This document shows, piece after piece, positions 40,323-50,602 of a stretch of 64,000 nucleotides of DNA. The first letter of the stretch is position 1, and every line of letters begins with the position of its first letter. The DNA lies in contig NZ_AP027056.1 in the NCBI RefSeq assembly GCF_027924965.1, forward strand, positions 2,560,463-2,624,462, in the 5' to 3' direction. The DNA is from Limnohabitans sp. TEGF004 (lineage in GTDB: Bacteria; Pseudomonadota; Gammaproteobacteria; Burkholderiales; Burkholderiaceae_C). The translations under genes were made by a program, and so were the position numbers. The notes under the pieces were generated by a model. The model made no database searches. It had not been told where the DNA came from and saw nothing but the letters and a program-made list of their open reading frames with translations.

Positions 40323-42779
40323 ATGTTGTTGCCTCTCATTCACCGCCAAATACACGCACTGTCGTGGCTCACATTTGGCCTATTGGGCAACACACTGGCA
40401 CTGCACGCGCAAACCGTGAGTTCACCGCCTTTGGTGCTCAAGCCCAGCAGTTTGTTGCAAGAGCTGATCTTGGATGACACGCGCAAACAACTGCCGACGT
40501 TCATACAAAGTGACACGCTGCGTGGCCGCCCAGACCTGCAAACCATCTTAGATGGTCAAGTCGTGATCCGTCGCGGCGACCTGCTCCTCAAAGCTGACAA
40601 GGTCGATTACGACCAAGCGGAAGATTTCGCCAAAGCGCGTGGCAACGTCTACATCAACCGTTCTGGCAATGTGTACGAAGGCCCCGCCCTTGACATTCAT
40701 CTGGATGCCTTTGAAGGCTTCTTCACCCAGCCCAAGTATCAACTGTTGAAAAACAAAGCCTACGGCAAAGCCGAGCGGATCGACTTCATCGACCCCGCCA
40801 ACACGGTGATGCACAAGGCAGACTTCACCACTTGCCAACGCAAACCAGGTCCAAGCTGGACACCCGATTGGTTTTTCAAAGGCGACAAAATCACACTCGA
40901 CACCGACCGCAACATCGGCTTGGCTGAAGGCGCGTCGTTGCGGTTCAAAGATGTGCCGATTTTGCCAGTGCCCTCAATTGACTTCCCGCTCAGCGATGAG
41001 CGTAAATCTGGTTTGCTGCCACCCACCATTGGTGTCGACAACATTGGCGGCTTGGAATACACCCAGCCTTACTACTGGAACTTGGCGCCCAACCGCGACG
41101 TCACCTTTTCTCCCACCTATTGGAGCAACCGTGGCCTGCGCCTGAGCACCGAGCTGCGCTACTTAGAAGGCCTGCCACCTCTGCAAGCGCCATTTCAAGG
41201 CCAAATGCGCTTTGACTACATGGAGAAAGATGCCTTGCGCGATGGTTCGCGCCGCTGGGGCATGCAGTACTCCCACGTGGGCTTGGTGAACCCTGGTTTT
41301 GCAGGTGGCGCATTGGGGCTGAACTTGAACCTCAACCGTGTCAGTGATGACGACTATTGGAAAGATTTCGCCATCATTGGCGGCTCAGGCGTGCAACGTC
41401 TGTTGTCAAACGATGCGGGCTTGAATTGGACCAATGGGATTTACACCACGTCGGTGCGCACACAGATGTGGCAAACCTTGCAAGACTTGGCCAATCCCAT
41501 TGGTAACCGCATCACGCGACCATTCAACCGTATGCCGCAATTCACAGCACGCATGCAGCGCATCAACGTGGGGGGCTTTGACTTTAGCTTGGACGGTGAC
41601 TTGACACGGTTTGAATCTGCTCGCGATTACGAATGTTTGAATGGCGCCAGTTACCGATCCGCCTGCGCACCCAATGCAGACCGCGCAGTGGCGTTGGCTC
41701 AAATCAGCCGACCATTCAACACCCCCTTTGGTTACCTCACACCCAAACTGCAGCTCAACAGCCGCAGTTACCAATTCAGCGGTGGCTTGCCCAACAATCC
41801 GTTCTACAGCGGCCACGAAGGCCAAAGTGGCGCCAGCGTCAGCGTGCCGACGTTCAGCCTCGACACCGGAATCGCGTTCGAGAAATCTACACGTCTGTTT
41901 GATCGCGCATGGGTTCAAACTTTAGAGCCTCGGGCTTTCTATGTTTACACGCCCTATCGCGATCAGAACTACTTGCCCAACTACGACTCGGGTGGCAACT
42001 CGTTCAACTTCGCCAGCATCTTCACCGAGAACGCGTTTGGCGGCTATGACCGCATCTCCGACAGCAAGCTGCTGACCCTAGGCGCCACCTCTCGTTTCAT
42101 CGATCCGGAAACAGGCGCCGAAGGCGCACGTTTTGGTGTGGCGCAGCGCCTACGTATGAAGGAGCAGAACGTCACCATGCCCGATGATCCCACGGGCAAA
42201 ACCGGCATCAGCGATCTTTTGGCCGGCGCGTCTGTGGCGCTGAACAGAGCATGGGCCGTCGACACCACCGTTCAGTACAACCAAAAGACAGACAACTTCT
42301 TGCGTCGCATGGTCAGCGGTCGTTACAACCCTGGCTCCTACCGCGTCATCAGCGCCGCGTATCGAACCGAAAATACGGAAGCGGGAGCTGCCGCCTCACG
42401 TCAAGTAGATGTCGGCTGGCAATGGCCCTTGCACGACCTCTGGGGAGGTTCGGACATTGGTGGTGGCGAAGGACGTGGATTGGGCGAGGGACGCTGGTAC
42501 AGCGTGGCACGCTTGAACTACAACCCTCTCGATAAAAAGATGGTCGAGTCTGTCATTGGCTTCGAATACGATGCGGGTTGTTGGCTCAGCCGCGTGGTCG
42601 CTGAGCGTTTGCAGGTGACGGATGGCTTGGCCCGCCAACGCTTGTTGTTTCAACTTGAATTTGTAGGCTTCTCGCGCATCGGCACCAATGCCATGGGCTC
42701 ACTGCGCTCCAATGTGCCACGGTATCAGCCGTTGCGACAACCTTCTATGACACCCAGCCGCTTCGGCAATTACGATTGA
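40323..42779 (+). CDS. lptD: LPS-assembly protein LptD
   Basis: The outer-membrane barrel that inserts lipopolysaccharide into the outer leaflet with LptE. The 818-residue protein has a signal sequence ending LALHAQ, an LptA-like beta-jellyroll N-terminal domain (VVIRRGDLLLKADKVDYDQ), and the LptD barrel. Cysteines that could form the conserved disulfides are seen at FTTCQRKPG, ECLNGASYRSAC and DAGCWLSRV. The surA start overlaps its stop codon (ATGA), as expected since SurA and BepA assist LptD folding. Confidence 0.95.
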   Translation: MLLPLIHRQIHALSWLTFGLLGNTLALHAQTVSSPPLVLKPSSLLQELILDDTRKQLPTFIQSDTLRGRPDLQTILDGQVVIRRGDLLLKADKVDYDQAEDFAKARGNVYINRSGNVYEGPALDIHLDAFEGFFTQPKYQLLKNKAYGKAERIDFIDPANTVMHKADFTTCQRKPGPSWTPDWFFKGDKITLDTDRNIGLAEGASLRFKDVPILPVPSIDFPLSDERKSGLLPPTIGVDNIGGLEYTQPYYWNLAPNRDVTFSPTYWSNRGLRLSTELRYLEGLPPLQAPFQGQMRFDYMEKDALRDGSRRWGMQYSHVGLVNPGFAGGALGLNLNLNRVSDDDYWKDFAIIGGSGVQRLLSNDAGLNWTNGIYTTSVRTQMWQTLQDLANPIGNRITRPFNRMPQFTARMQRINVGGFDFSLDGDLTRFESARDYECLNGASYRSACAPNADRAVALAQISRPFNTPFGYLTPKLQLNSRSYQFSGGLPNNPFYSGHEGQSGASVSVPTFSLDTGIAFEKSTRLFDRAWVQTLEPRAFYVYTPYRDQNYLPNYDSGGNSFNFASIFTENAFGGYDRISDSKLLTLGATSRFIDPETGAEGARFGVAQRLRMKEQNVTMPDDPTGKTGISDLLAGASVALNRAWAVDTTVQYNQKTDNFLRRMVSGRYNPGSYRVISAAYRTENTEAGAAASRQVDVGWQWPLHDLWGGSDIGGGEGRGLGEGRWYSVARLNYNPLDKKMVESVIGFEYDAGCWLSRVVAERLQVTDGLARQRLLFQLEFVGFSRIGTNAMGSLRSNVPRYQPLRQPSMTPSRFGNYD

Positions 42780-44116
42780 TGATGACCATGTTTTCTCTCA
42801 CCTTACGCTTTGCCCGTCGGTCGTCACTCACCTGGCTGGCGATTGCTTTGGCAAGCTCTGGAGTATGGGCTCAAACGTCCAAAACCAATACCATATCAGG
42901 CCGTGACTTCATTGTGGCGGTTGTCGATGCCCAACCCATCACCAACCACGATGTCAATGTTCGCGCAGCATTGCTTGCACAGCAACTGCGTCAACAGAAG
43001 AAAAATGTTCCTGCGCCATCTGAGTTGCTGCAAAACAGCCTTGAGCGCTTGATCACCGAAAAAGCCCTCTTGCAATATGCGAAAGAAGCGGGCGTCACCG
43101 TTGAGAATGAAGCGGTCGATCAAGCTGAACAGCGCATGGCCGCACAAAACCAAATGTCTGTTGATGCACTCCACGCAAAATTTCGCGCCGAGGGCACCAG
43201 CGTTGCGAGCCTTCGACAAAACATCAAAGATCAAGCAATCCTGCAGCGCCTGACCGAGCGCAACGTACCAAGCCGTATCAAGGTCAGCGAGGTTGAAATC
43301 GACCAAGCTGTTCGCGAACGCCAAAATGCCAGCGTCAACACCAACCCTGACATCGAGTTGGGTCACATCTTGGTGGCAGTGTCCGAAAAAGCCAATGATG
43401 CAGATGTTGTAGCCCTCCAAAGCAAAGCCCAGACTGCGTTAGCACGCGCCAAACAAGGCGAAGACTTCGGCAAGTTGGCTAAAGAGTTGTCTGACAGTGC
43501 AGAGCGTGACAAAGGCGGATTAATGGGCGTGCGCGCAACCAGCCGCTACCCCACCTTGTTTGTGGATGCCACCAAAAACTTGGCCGTGGGTGATGTCACC
43601 CTCGTACGCTCAGGCGCCGGCTTTCACATTTTGAAATTAGTAACGAAGCGCGCCAGCAGCGTGGTGACCGTGACGCAAACCCATCCTCGCCACATCCTGC
43701 TACGCCCAGGCGGCCAACTGAGCCAAACCACAGCACGCGCCCAATTGGCTGAATACAAACGCCAAATCGAAGCGGGCAAAGCAGACTTTGCCAAGTTGGC
43801 TCGTGAACATTCACAAGATGCCAGTGGCCCCGACGGCGGCGACTTGGGTTGGGTCTCGCAAGGCATGTTTGTGCCTGAATTTGAAGAGGTGATGAACAAA
43901 TTGCAGCCAGGCCAAATCGCCGACCCGATGGTGTCTCGGTTTGGCGTGCACCTGATTCAAGTGATGGAACGTCGAGAAGCCCCCATCAGCGAGCGCGAGC
44001 TGCGCGACATGGCGCGCAACGGCTTGCGTGAGAAAAAGTTTGATGAAACCTACCAACTGTGGGCCCAAGAAGTGCGTGGCCGCGCCTATGTGGAATACCG
44101 CGACGCACCGCAATAA
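42776..44116 (+). CDS. surA: Periplasmic chaperone and peptidyl-prolyl isomerase SurA
   Basis: SurA escorts outer-membrane proteins through the periplasm. In 446 residues: signal peptide (SLTWLAIALASSGVWAQ), N-terminal chaperone domain (FIVAVVDAQPITNHDV), then two parvulin domains, the first around ELGHILVAVSEKANDADVV and the second around THPRHILLRPGG to DLGWVSQGMFVPEFE, and a C-terminal helix. Three consecutive Met codons open the frame; the exact start among 42776-42788 is uncertain. The start overlaps the lptD stop. Confidence 0.94.
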   Translation: MMMTMFSLTLRFARRSSLTWLAIALASSGVWAQTSKTNTISGRDFIVAVVDAQPITNHDVNVRAALLAQQLRQQKKNVPAPSELLQNSLERLITEKALLQYAKEAGVTVENEAVDQAEQRMAAQNQMSVDALHAKFRAEGTSVASLRQNIKDQAILQRLTERNVPSRIKVSEVEIDQAVRERQNASVNTNPDIELGHILVAVSEKANDADVVALQSKAQTALARAKQGEDFGKLAKELSDSAERDKGGLMGVRATSRYPTLFVDATKNLAVGDVTLVRSGAGFHILKLVTKRASSVVTVTQTHPRHILLRPGGQLSQTTARAQLAEYKRQIEAGKADFAKLAREHSQDASGPDGGDLGWVSQGMFVPEFEEVMNKLQPGQIADPMVSRFGVHLIQVMERREAPISERELRDMARNGLREKKFDETYQLWAQEVRGRAYVEYRDAPQ

Positions 44117-44128
44117 GCAGAGCCCACT

Positions 44129-44887
44129 TTGAAACACATTGCACGCAAGCGCTTCGGCCAACACTTCTTAACCGACGGCGCCATCATTGAAAGCATCGTC
44201 GATGCGATCGACCCGCAACCGGGCGACCCCATGGTCGAAATTGGCCCAGGCTTGGCCGCGCTCACACAGCCCTTGGTGGAGCGCTTAGGTCGTCTCAATG
44301 TCATTGAGTTAGACCGCGATTTGGCCGTGCGCCTGCGCGAGCATCCGCACCTGAACGTGATTGAGTCCGACGTGCTGCGCGTGGACTTCACGCAATTGGC
44401 TGCTGACCTCAAGGTACCCAAGCTGCGCGTGGTGGGTAACCTGCCGTACAACATTTCGTCGCCCATCCTGTTCCATCTGCTGGAGCATGTGGCCGTGGTG
44501 CAAGACCAGCACTTCATGCTGCAAAAAGAAGTGATTGACCGCATGGTGGCCAAGCCCAGCAGCAGCGACTACAGCCGCTTGAGCGTGATGCTGCAGTGGC
44601 GCTACGACATGGAAGACGTGTTGTTTGTGCCGCCCGAATCGTTTGACCCACCTCCGCGCGTGGACAGCGCCGTGGTGCGCATGGTGCCCTTGGCGGAGCC
44701 CCCCAAAATTAACGTCAAGCTGATGGAGGAAATGGTGAAAACAGCTTTCAGCCAACGCCGCAAGCTGTTGCGCCACACCTTGGGCCGTTGGTTGGAAGCG
44801 CGTCACTTTGCGGGCACCTTCGATGTGCAACGCCGTGCAGAAGAAGTGCCGGTGGCCGAATATGTGGCTCTGGTGCAAAGTCTGTAA
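44129..44887 (+). CDS. rsmA: 16S rRNA dimethyltransferase RsmA (KsgA), TTG start
   Basis: RsmA dimethylates A1518 and A1519 of 16S rRNA. The 252-residue protein has [22 protein letters not shown] motif [15 protein letters not shown], and the catalytic [15 protein letters not shown]. The N-terminus fits only if translation starts at TTG 44129; there is no in-frame ATG nearby upstream. It lies 12 bases after surA, in the lptD-surA-rsmA order; pdxA, often between surA and rsmA in gammaproteobacteria, is absent. A terminator follows. Confidence 0.94.
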   Translation: MKHIARKRFGQHFLTDGAIIESIVDAIDPQPGDPMVEIGPGLAALTQPLVERLGRLNVIELDRDLAVRLREHPHLNVIESDVLRVDFTQLAADLKVPKLRVVGNLPYNISSPILFHLLEHVAVVQDQHFMLQKEVIDRMVAKPSSSDYSRLSVMLQWRYDMEDVLFVPPESFDPPPRVDSAVVRMVPLAEPPKINVKLMEEMVKTAFSQRRKLLRHTLGRWLEARHFAGTFDVQRRAEEVPVAEYVALVQSL

Positions 44888-44908
44888 AGACCCAAACGCC
44901 AAAAACAA

Positions 44909-44942
44909 AACCCGTCGCAGGTGACTGCTGACGGGTTTTTTG
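44909..44942 (+). terminator. Terminator between rsmA and the convergent barstar gene
   Basis: AACCCGTC (44909-44916) pairs with GACGGGTT (44930-44937), followed by six T residues on the plus strand. The minus strand also reads into TTTTGTTTTT, so it may serve both convergent genes. Confidence 0.88.
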
Positions 44943-44971
44943 TTGGCGCTGCTACGAAAGCAGCCTGCCAG

Positions 44972-45529
44972 TTAAGCCGCTGTTTGCCAGTAGCCTGCGT
45001 TGAAGGGGCTGCTCATGCGCAAAGCCATGGGCGACACGTCGACCAGCTTGTCAGTTGGCATTTTTTCGCCCTCTTCCAGCAACTCAATGCCTTCGGCTGC
45101 CACGCCTGGCTTTTCAGCCGACGGGGCACGAGCCACGGAGAATGAGTAGAAGCAACGGAACGCCACTTTGCGGTCAGACCAGTAGTCAGCCGCTTCGCGG
45201 AAGATGTCCAACAGCTGTTCGCGGGCTTCTTTGTCAAACTTGGCGTGGGCAGGAATGTGCTCCAACACCAAGATAAAGCCAGGCTGTGGGCCAGACTTGT
45301 GCAAGGGGTCGGTCATGCCGTCGTACAAGGAATCAAAGTTCTTGCTAGCCGAGGCAGACAGGTTGAACTCTTTGGAAATGATGTCCAAGATGTCTTGCTT
45401 GCTTTGGGCTTGGGCCAGGTTCACATAAAGAAAATGGTGGCCAAGGCCTTGGGCCGCCTCTTGCAAATCAGGCACGCGGAACGCGCGGATGGACTGAACA
45501 ATATTGGTTTTGATAGTACGCAAAGGCAT
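44972..45529 (-). CDS. Barstar family protein (no barnase nearby)
   Basis: A 185-residue protein. The central part (HFLYVNLAQAQSKQDILDII, SKEFNLSASASKNFDSLYDG, then an acidic helix and FILVLEHI) follows the barstar fold, in which acidic residues block a ribonuclease active site. The C-terminal 60 residues extend beyond classical barstar (about 90 residues). ATG 45529 is preferred; an upstream in-frame start (45640) would enter the maeB terminator. No ribonuclease gene is adjacent, so its role is unclear; the family is often a lone chromosomal gene in Burkholderiales. Confidence 0.78.
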   Translation of the reverse strand: MPLRTIKTNIVQSIRAFRVPDLQEAAQGLGHHFLYVNLAQAQSKQDILDIISKEFNLSASASKNFDSLYDGMTDPLHKSGPQPGFILVLEHIPAHAKFDKEAREQLLDIFREAADYWSDRKVAFRCFYSFSVARAPSAEKPGVAAEGIELLEEGEKMPTDKLVDVSPMALRMSSPFNAGYWQTAA

Positions 45530-45619
45530 GAAAATCGCCGTTCTTAAGACTGTTTTAAATACGTTTGATCTTCGGGTTAACCCGAAAATTGAAAGCGCAA
45601 GTGTCTTCGAATTGAAACA

Positions 45620-45656
45620 AAAAAGCAAGGGCCCTCCCATTTCTGGGGGGCCCTTG
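45620..45656 (-). terminator. Rho-independent terminator after maeB
   Basis: CAAGGGCCC (45626-45634) pairs with GGGCCCTTG (45648-45656); on the minus strand the stem is followed by CTTTTTTG. It lies 45 bases past the maeB stop. Confidence 0.88.
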
Positions 45657-45701
45657 AAGGGTTATTTAACCTAAAAAGGCTAATTTAAGCTGTAAAAACG
45701 C

Positions 45702-48011
45702 TTATCGAGCTGCGCTGGCATCCGCCACGGTCAACGCGGTCATGTTGACGATGCGACGCACCGTGGTGCTCGCGGTCAGGATGTGCACCGGTTTCGCCGC
45801 ACCCAGCAACACTGGGCCAATGGCAATATTGCCGCCAGCCGCTGTTTTGAGCAGGTTGTACGCAATGTTGGCAGAGTCCAAGTTAGGCAAAACCAGCAAA
45901 TTGGCATCACCAATCAGGGTGGTGTCCGCCATTTGAGCGGCACGCACATCGCCGTCCAGCGCCACATCGCCATGCATTTCGCCATCAATTTCAAGCCAAG
46001 GTGCCTTTTTCTTGACCAAAGCCAAGGTTTCGCGCATTTTGATGGCCGAAGGCTGGTCGCTGCTGCCAAAGTTGGAATGCGACAACAACGCAGCTTTGGG
46101 CTGGATACCAAAACGGCGCATTTCTTCAGCCGCCATCACCGTGATTTCAGCCAATTGCTCTGCGGTTGGGTCGTAGTTGATGTGGGTGTCGACCAAGAAC
46201 ACCTGGCGGTCTGGCAGCAACAAACCATTCATGGCGGCATACGTGCTCACGCCCTTGCGGTTGCCAATCACCTGGTCCACATAGTTCAAATGCGTGAGCG
46301 GTGTGCTCCAAGTGCCGCAAATCAGGCCGTCTACCTCACCTTTGTGCAGCATCATGGTGCCAATCAGCGACAAACGGCGGCGCATGTCAATTTTGGCCAA
46401 CTGCTCGGTCACGCCTTTGCGGGCGGTCATCTTGTAATAGGTTTGCCAGAAGTCGCGGTAGCGGTGGTCTTGCTCGACGTTGACCACGTCGTAATCCACG
46501 CCCTCTTTGAGGCGCAAACCAAATTTTTCAATGCGCTGCGCAATCACGGAAGGACGACCAATCAAGGTGGGCTTCGCCAAGCGTTCGTCCACCACGATTT
46601 GCACAGCGCGCAAGACGCGCTCTTCTTCACCTTCGGCGTAACACACACGCTTTTTAGTCGCGCGCTTGGCGGCGGCATAAATCGGTTTCATGATCGAACC
46701 GGACGCATAGACAAAGCCTTGCAGCTTCTCAATGTAGGCCTCCATATCTTGGATCGGACGCGTGGCCACACCGCTGTCTGCGGCGGCTTTGGCCACGGCA
46801 GGGGCAATCTTCATCATCAAGCGTGGGTCGAATGGCTTGGGAATGAGGTACTCAGGACCAAAAGCCAACGTCTCGCCCGCATAGGCGGCTGCCACCACTT
46901 CGCTTTGCTCGGCTTGTGCCAATTCAGCAATGGCGTACACCGCGGCGATTTCCATCTCATCGGTGATGGTGGACGCACCTGCATCCAGCGCACCACGGAA
47001 GATGTAGGGGAAACACAGCACGTTGTTCACTTGGTTGTGATAGTCGCTACGTCCCGTGGCGATGATGGCGTCATCGCGCACGGCCTTCACTTCTTCGGGC
47101 GTGATCTCTGGGTTGGGGTTGGCCAAGGCCATGATGATGGGCTTGGCAGCCATCTTCTTGACCATCTCTGGCTTCAGCACGCCGCCAGCGGACAGGCCCA
47201 AAAACACATCGGCGCCTTCGATGATGTCGCTCAGTGTGCGCGCATCGGTTTTTTGGGCGTACTGAATCTTGTCTTCGTCCATCAGCTCGGTGCGGCCTTC
47301 ATAGACCACGCCAGCCAAATCAGTGACATAAATGTTTTTGCGTGGCATGCCCATCTTGAGCAACAGGCCCAAACAGGCCAAAGCGGCAGCACCAGCACCG
47401 GAGGTGACCAGTTTGACGTTTTTGATATCTTTGCCTGCCACCTTGAGGCCGTTCAAGATCGCTGCGCCCACGGTGATGGCGGTGCCATGTTGGTCATCGT
47501 GGAAGACTGGGATCTTCATGCGCTCGCGCAACTTGCGCTCGACGTAGAAGCAATCAGGCGCCTTGATGTCTTCGAGGTTGATGCCGCCGAAAGTGGGCTC
47601 TAACGACGCAATGATGTCAACCAATTTGTCGAGGTTCTTCTCGTCTATTTCCAAGTCGAACACGTCAATGCCCGCGAACTTCTTGAACAGAACGCCTTTG
47701 CCTTCCATCACAGGCTTAGAGGCCAAGGGACCAATGTCGCCCAAGCCCAGCACGGCCGTGCCGTTGGTAATGACGGCCACCAAGTTGCCACGACTGGTGT
47801 ACTTGAATGCGTTGTTGGGATCTTTGACGATTTCTTCGCAAGGCGCAGCCACGCCGGGCGAATAAGCCAAGGCCAAATCATGTTGGTTCACCAACTGCTT
47901 GGTGGCGTGAATCGCCACTTTGCCTGGAGTTGGAAACTCGTGGTATTCGAGAGCGGCACGGCGCAGTTCGGCACGTGCCTCGGCGCTGTTGTGAGAGTGG
48001 TTGGAACCCAT
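45702..48011 (-). CDS. maeB: NADP-dependent malic enzyme with C-terminal phosphotransacetylase-like domain
   Basis: MaeB decarboxylates malate to pyruvate, yielding NADPH. The 769-residue protein has the malic N-terminal domain ([16 protein letters not shown], the [19 protein letters not shown] region), NAD(P)-binding domain ([19 protein letters not shown] [16 protein letters not shown]), and a PTA_PTB domain from about residue 440 ([28 protein letters not shown]) that serves as an acetyl-CoA-responsive regulatory module in this class. ATG 48011 has AAGGAG upstream and is preferred over 48053. Confidence 0.95.
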   Translation of the reverse strand: MGSNHSHNSAEARAELRRAALEYHEFPTPGKVAIHATKQLVNQHDLALAYSPGVAAPCEEIVKDPNNAFKYTSRGNLVAVITNGTAVLGLGDIGPLASKPVMEGKGVLFKKFAGIDVFDLEIDEKNLDKLVDIIASLEPTFGGINLEDIKAPDCFYVERKLRERMKIPVFHDDQHGTAITVGAAILNGLKVAGKDIKNVKLVTSGAGAAALACLGLLLKMGMPRKNIYVTDLAGVVYEGRTELMDEDKIQYAQKTDARTLSDIIEGADVFLGLSAGGVLKPEMVKKMAAKPIIMALANPNPEITPEEVKAVRDDAIIATGRSDYHNQVNNVLCFPYIFRGALDAGASTITDEMEIAAVYAIAELAQAEQSEVVAAAYAGETLAFGPEYLIPKPFDPRLMMKIAPAVAKAAADSGVATRPIQDMEAYIEKLQGFVYASGSIMKPIYAAAKRATKKRVCYAEGEEERVLRAVQIVVDERLAKPTLIGRPSVIAQRIEKFGLRLKEGVDYDVVNVEQDHRYRDFWQTYYKMTARKGVTEQLAKIDMRRRLSLIGTMMLHKGEVDGLICGTWSTPLTHLNYVDQVIGNRKGVSTYAAMNGLLLPDRQVFLVDTHINYDPTAEQLAEITVMAAEEMRRFGIQPKAALLSHSNFGSSDQPSAIKMRETLALVKKKAPWLEIDGEMHGDVALDGDVRAAQMADTTLIGDANLLVLPNLDSANIAYNLLKTAAGGNIAIGPVLLGAAKPVHILTASTTVRRIVNMTALTVADASAAR

Positions 48012-48211
48012 AGAAATCTCCTTGTTATGCAAAAGGCGGCGCGCTTTGCACAAGTGCGACCGCCTTAGCTTGTGATTTCATTTTAGGCCTGTGTCTAGGG
48101 CGGTTTGTCCGTGGATGTGCGTATGCAAGTGGCAATGGTTTTTACTTATTCGCAAAAGCAAACTTTATAGGTCAATAGGGATTTTTCTTGGGCTGCCGCT
48201 TGGCTAAGAAA

Positions 48212-49612
48212 TTAACCGCGCATGAACGCTTCAATTTCAGAAGCAATTACAGGCACACCACGAGAAATCAGCTCGCAACCATTAGCAGTCACGATCCCAT
48301 CGTCCTCAATACGAATGCCAATGTTCCAAAACGCCTCGGGCACATCCGGCCCGGGGCGCACATAGAGGCCTGGCTCAATGGTGAGCACCATGCCCTCGCG
48401 CAAGAGGCGGCTGGGTCGATTGACGATGGTCTCGCCCGACAAGGGGTCTTTGCGTTCGCTGGTTTGGCCCAACTCGGTGGGCTCCACATAGCTGCCGCAG
48501 TCGTGCACATCCATGCCCAGCCAGTGGCTGGTGCGGTGCATGTAAAACGGGAAGTACGCACGCTTTTCAATCACGTCTTGCGCATTGCCGTGTTTGGCTT
48601 TGTTCAACAAACCGAGGTCCAACAAACCTTGCGCCAACACTTTGACGGTGGCGTCGTGCGGGTCCACAAAACGCGCGCCGGCTTTGGTCGCCACCACTGC
48701 CGCGTCTTGGCTGGCCAGCACCAAGTTGTACAGGTCGCGTTGCGGGCCGGTGAACTTGCCGTTCGCAGGAAAAGTGCGCGTGATGTCACTCGCATAACCA
48801 TCCAACTCACACCCTGCATCGATCAATACCAACTCGCCATCGCGCACAGGTGCGGCATCGGCGCGGTAGTGCAACACGCAGGCATTGGCGCCCGCGGCCA
48901 CGATGGATGTGTACGCCGGAAACTGGGAGCTGTGCATGCGGAACTCGTGCAGCAACTCGGCATCTAAGTGGTACTCGCGCACGTCTTGGCCTGCCCGCAA
49001 CATGCGCGCGCTGGTTTGCATGGCACGGATGTGGGCATGCGCGCTGATGGTGCTGGCACGGCGCATCACGTCTTGTTCGTGTGCGTCTTTGATGAGGCGC
49101 ATCTCATCCAACGGGCCACAGGCATCGCGTTGCTGCGACGGGCACTGTGCACCAAAACGCACGCGGGAGCGTACGGCGTTGAGCCAACCATCTACGCGAG
49201 TTTCCAAACCTTTGTGCGTCGCAAATGGGTACCAAACAGTCTGCTGGTTCTCCAACAATTTGGGCAGTTGCTTGTCCAGCTCGGTAACCGACACGGCAGC
49301 TGTTACGCCCAGCGCTGACACGGCAGCGTCTGGGCCCAAACGGTAGCCATCCCAAATTTCACGCTCCAAATCTTTGGGCTGGCAAAACAGCGTGCTGCGC
49401 CCTGTGGCGTCGAGCACTAGCCAAGCGTTGGGCTCGGTGAAGCCCGTCAGGTAATAAAAGTAGCTGTCGTGGCGATACGGAAAGTCGCTGTCGCGGTTAC
49501 GTGCATGTTCGGGTGCGGTGGGAATGATGGCCACGCCACCATCGCCCAACTGGGCGGCCAAACGGGCGCGACGTTCGGCGTAAATCTGGGCGTGTGCAAT
49601 CGGGTGTGTCAT
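48212..49612 (-). CDS. pepP: Xaa-Pro aminopeptidase (PepP, M24B)
   Basis: A 466-residue metallopeptidase removing N-terminal residues next to proline. The AMP_N domain (YAERRARLAAQLGDGGVAII, DSYFYYLTGF) is followed by the pita-bread catalytic domain with metal ligands in LVLIDAGCELDGYASDITRT (two Asp), TSHWLGMDVHD (His), LTIEPGLYV (Glu) and IRIEDDGIV (Glu). It starts 14 bases after murU on the same strand. About 200 bases between it and maeB hold no gene that I can see. Confidence 0.95.
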   Translation of the reverse strand: MTHPIAHAQIYAERRARLAAQLGDGGVAIIPTAPEHARNRDSDFPYRHDSYFYYLTGFTEPNAWLVLDATGRSTLFCQPKDLEREIWDGYRLGPDAAVSALGVTAAVSVTELDKQLPKLLENQQTVWYPFATHKGLETRVDGWLNAVRSRVRFGAQCPSQQRDACGPLDEMRLIKDAHEQDVMRRASTISAHAHIRAMQTSARMLRAGQDVREYHLDAELLHEFRMHSSQFPAYTSIVAAGANACVLHYRADAAPVRDGELVLIDAGCELDGYASDITRTFPANGKFTGPQRDLYNLVLASQDAAVVATKAGARFVDPHDATVKVLAQGLLDLGLLNKAKHGNAQDVIEKRAYFPFYMHRTSHWLGMDVHDCGSYVEPTELGQTSERKDPLSGETIVNRPSRLLREGMVLTIEPGLYVRPGPDVPEAFWNIGIRIEDDGIVTANGCELISRGVPVIASEIEAFMRG

Positions 49613-49626
49613 GTCTTATTGTGTGT

Positions 49627-50475
49627 TCAGGCGGCGTTGAGTTGCGCCAAACGCTCGGGCGTGCCCACATCGGTCCACGCACCTGTGTAGAGCGACGCAC
49701 TCACCGCGCCATTGTCCATGGCGGCGCGCAACATGGCTGCGAGTGGGGCTTTCACGCCAGCGGGGTTGCCTGCGGGAATAGGGCACCACGCCGCTTCGAA
49801 GAAAGCGCGTTTGTACAGAGCAATGGTGCTGAAGGTGTAGCGCGGTGCATCTTGATTTGTTCGTGCTGAAAGTTGATTTGGCGCGGCAGCCGTAGACGTT
49901 GACATCAAAGCCGTCAACTTCGGCAAATTCAAAGCCAAGCCCTCAGCAGACAAACCAAAGTCGCCGCCCAAGTTGTGTTCGGGGTTGGGCACCAGCCAAA
50001 TATGAGCGAGCTGCGGGCTGGCCTCGAAGCGCGCATAGGCCTCGGGCGTAAACACAAAGTCTGGCGCAAACACATCGCCCGCGGCCACCCAAAACACATC
50101 GTCCAGTTGGGGCAGGGCGCGGACAATGCCGCCTGCGGTTTCTAGCGCGCCACCAAAGTCCACGCCTTCTTGCGAATAGTGCAGGTGCATAGGCGAAAGG
50201 CCAGCGCTTTCAAACACATGGCCGAAATGCTGGGGAATTTGCTCGCCCAACCAAGCGGTGTTGATGACCAAGTTTTCTACGCCGCCACGCTGCAGGCCTT
50301 GCATGGCCCATTGCATCAGGGGTTGGCTGCGAACGGGCAATAACGGCTTAGGGGTGGCATCAGTCAGCGGGCGCATGCGCTCACCACGGCCTGCGGCCAA
50401 AAGCAGGGCGGTGGCTGAGCCTGACGCAGAGCCAACAGGCGAAGTTGAAGCGGCTGAAATGGGGTGTTTTGTCAT
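49627..50475 (-). CDS. murU: N-acetylmuramate alpha-1-phosphate uridylyltransferase MurU
   Basis: A 282-residue sugar-1-phosphate nucleotidyltransferase. [20 protein letters not shown] is the nucleotide-binding signature, and [30 protein letters not shown] and [13 protein letters not shown] fit the MurU group, which makes UDP-MurNAc from MurNAc-1-phosphate supplied by AmgK. amgK lies about 9 kb away rather than next door. ATG 50475 is chosen over a GTG at 50499. It is followed by pepP. Confidence 0.88.
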   Translation of the reverse strand: MTKHPISAASTSPVGSASGSATALLLAAGRGERMRPLTDATPKPLLPVRSQPLMQWAMQGLQRGGVENLVINTAWLGEQIPQHFGHVFESAGLSPMHLHYSQEGVDFGGALETAGGIVRALPQLDDVFWVAAGDVFAPDFVFTPEAYARFEASPQLAHIWLVPNPEHNLGGDFGLSAEGLALNLPKLTALMSTSTAAAPNQLSARTNQDAPRYTFSTIALYKRAFFEAAWCPIPAGNPAGVKAPLAAMLRAAMDNGAVSASLYTGAWTDVGTPERLAQLNAA

Positions 50476-50602
50476 CACGCCGCAGTGTAGCCAGACCACA
50501 CCACGGGCTATTTGTGAAACATCTGTCGCATGCGGTCAGCCAGCGGTAGGCAGGCTCGCTAAAATCGTGGTTTTCCCTCACACCCCATCGGAGCCGCCTG
50601 AC

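Noticed and set aside
44972..45529. Complete barnase-barstar toxin-antitoxin pair
   Set aside because: Neighbours are rsmA and maeB; no ribonuclease gene is encoded on either side.
45783..47603. 606-codon open frame on the plus strand opposite maeB
   Set aside because: It is a shadow of a well-supported malic enzyme gene; the translation is His/Gln/Val-rich without domain signatures.
48012..48211. Possible small gene or RNA in the 200-base gap between maeB and pepP
   Set aside because: No start codon with a ribosome site and no convincing stem-loop or promoter pair was found.
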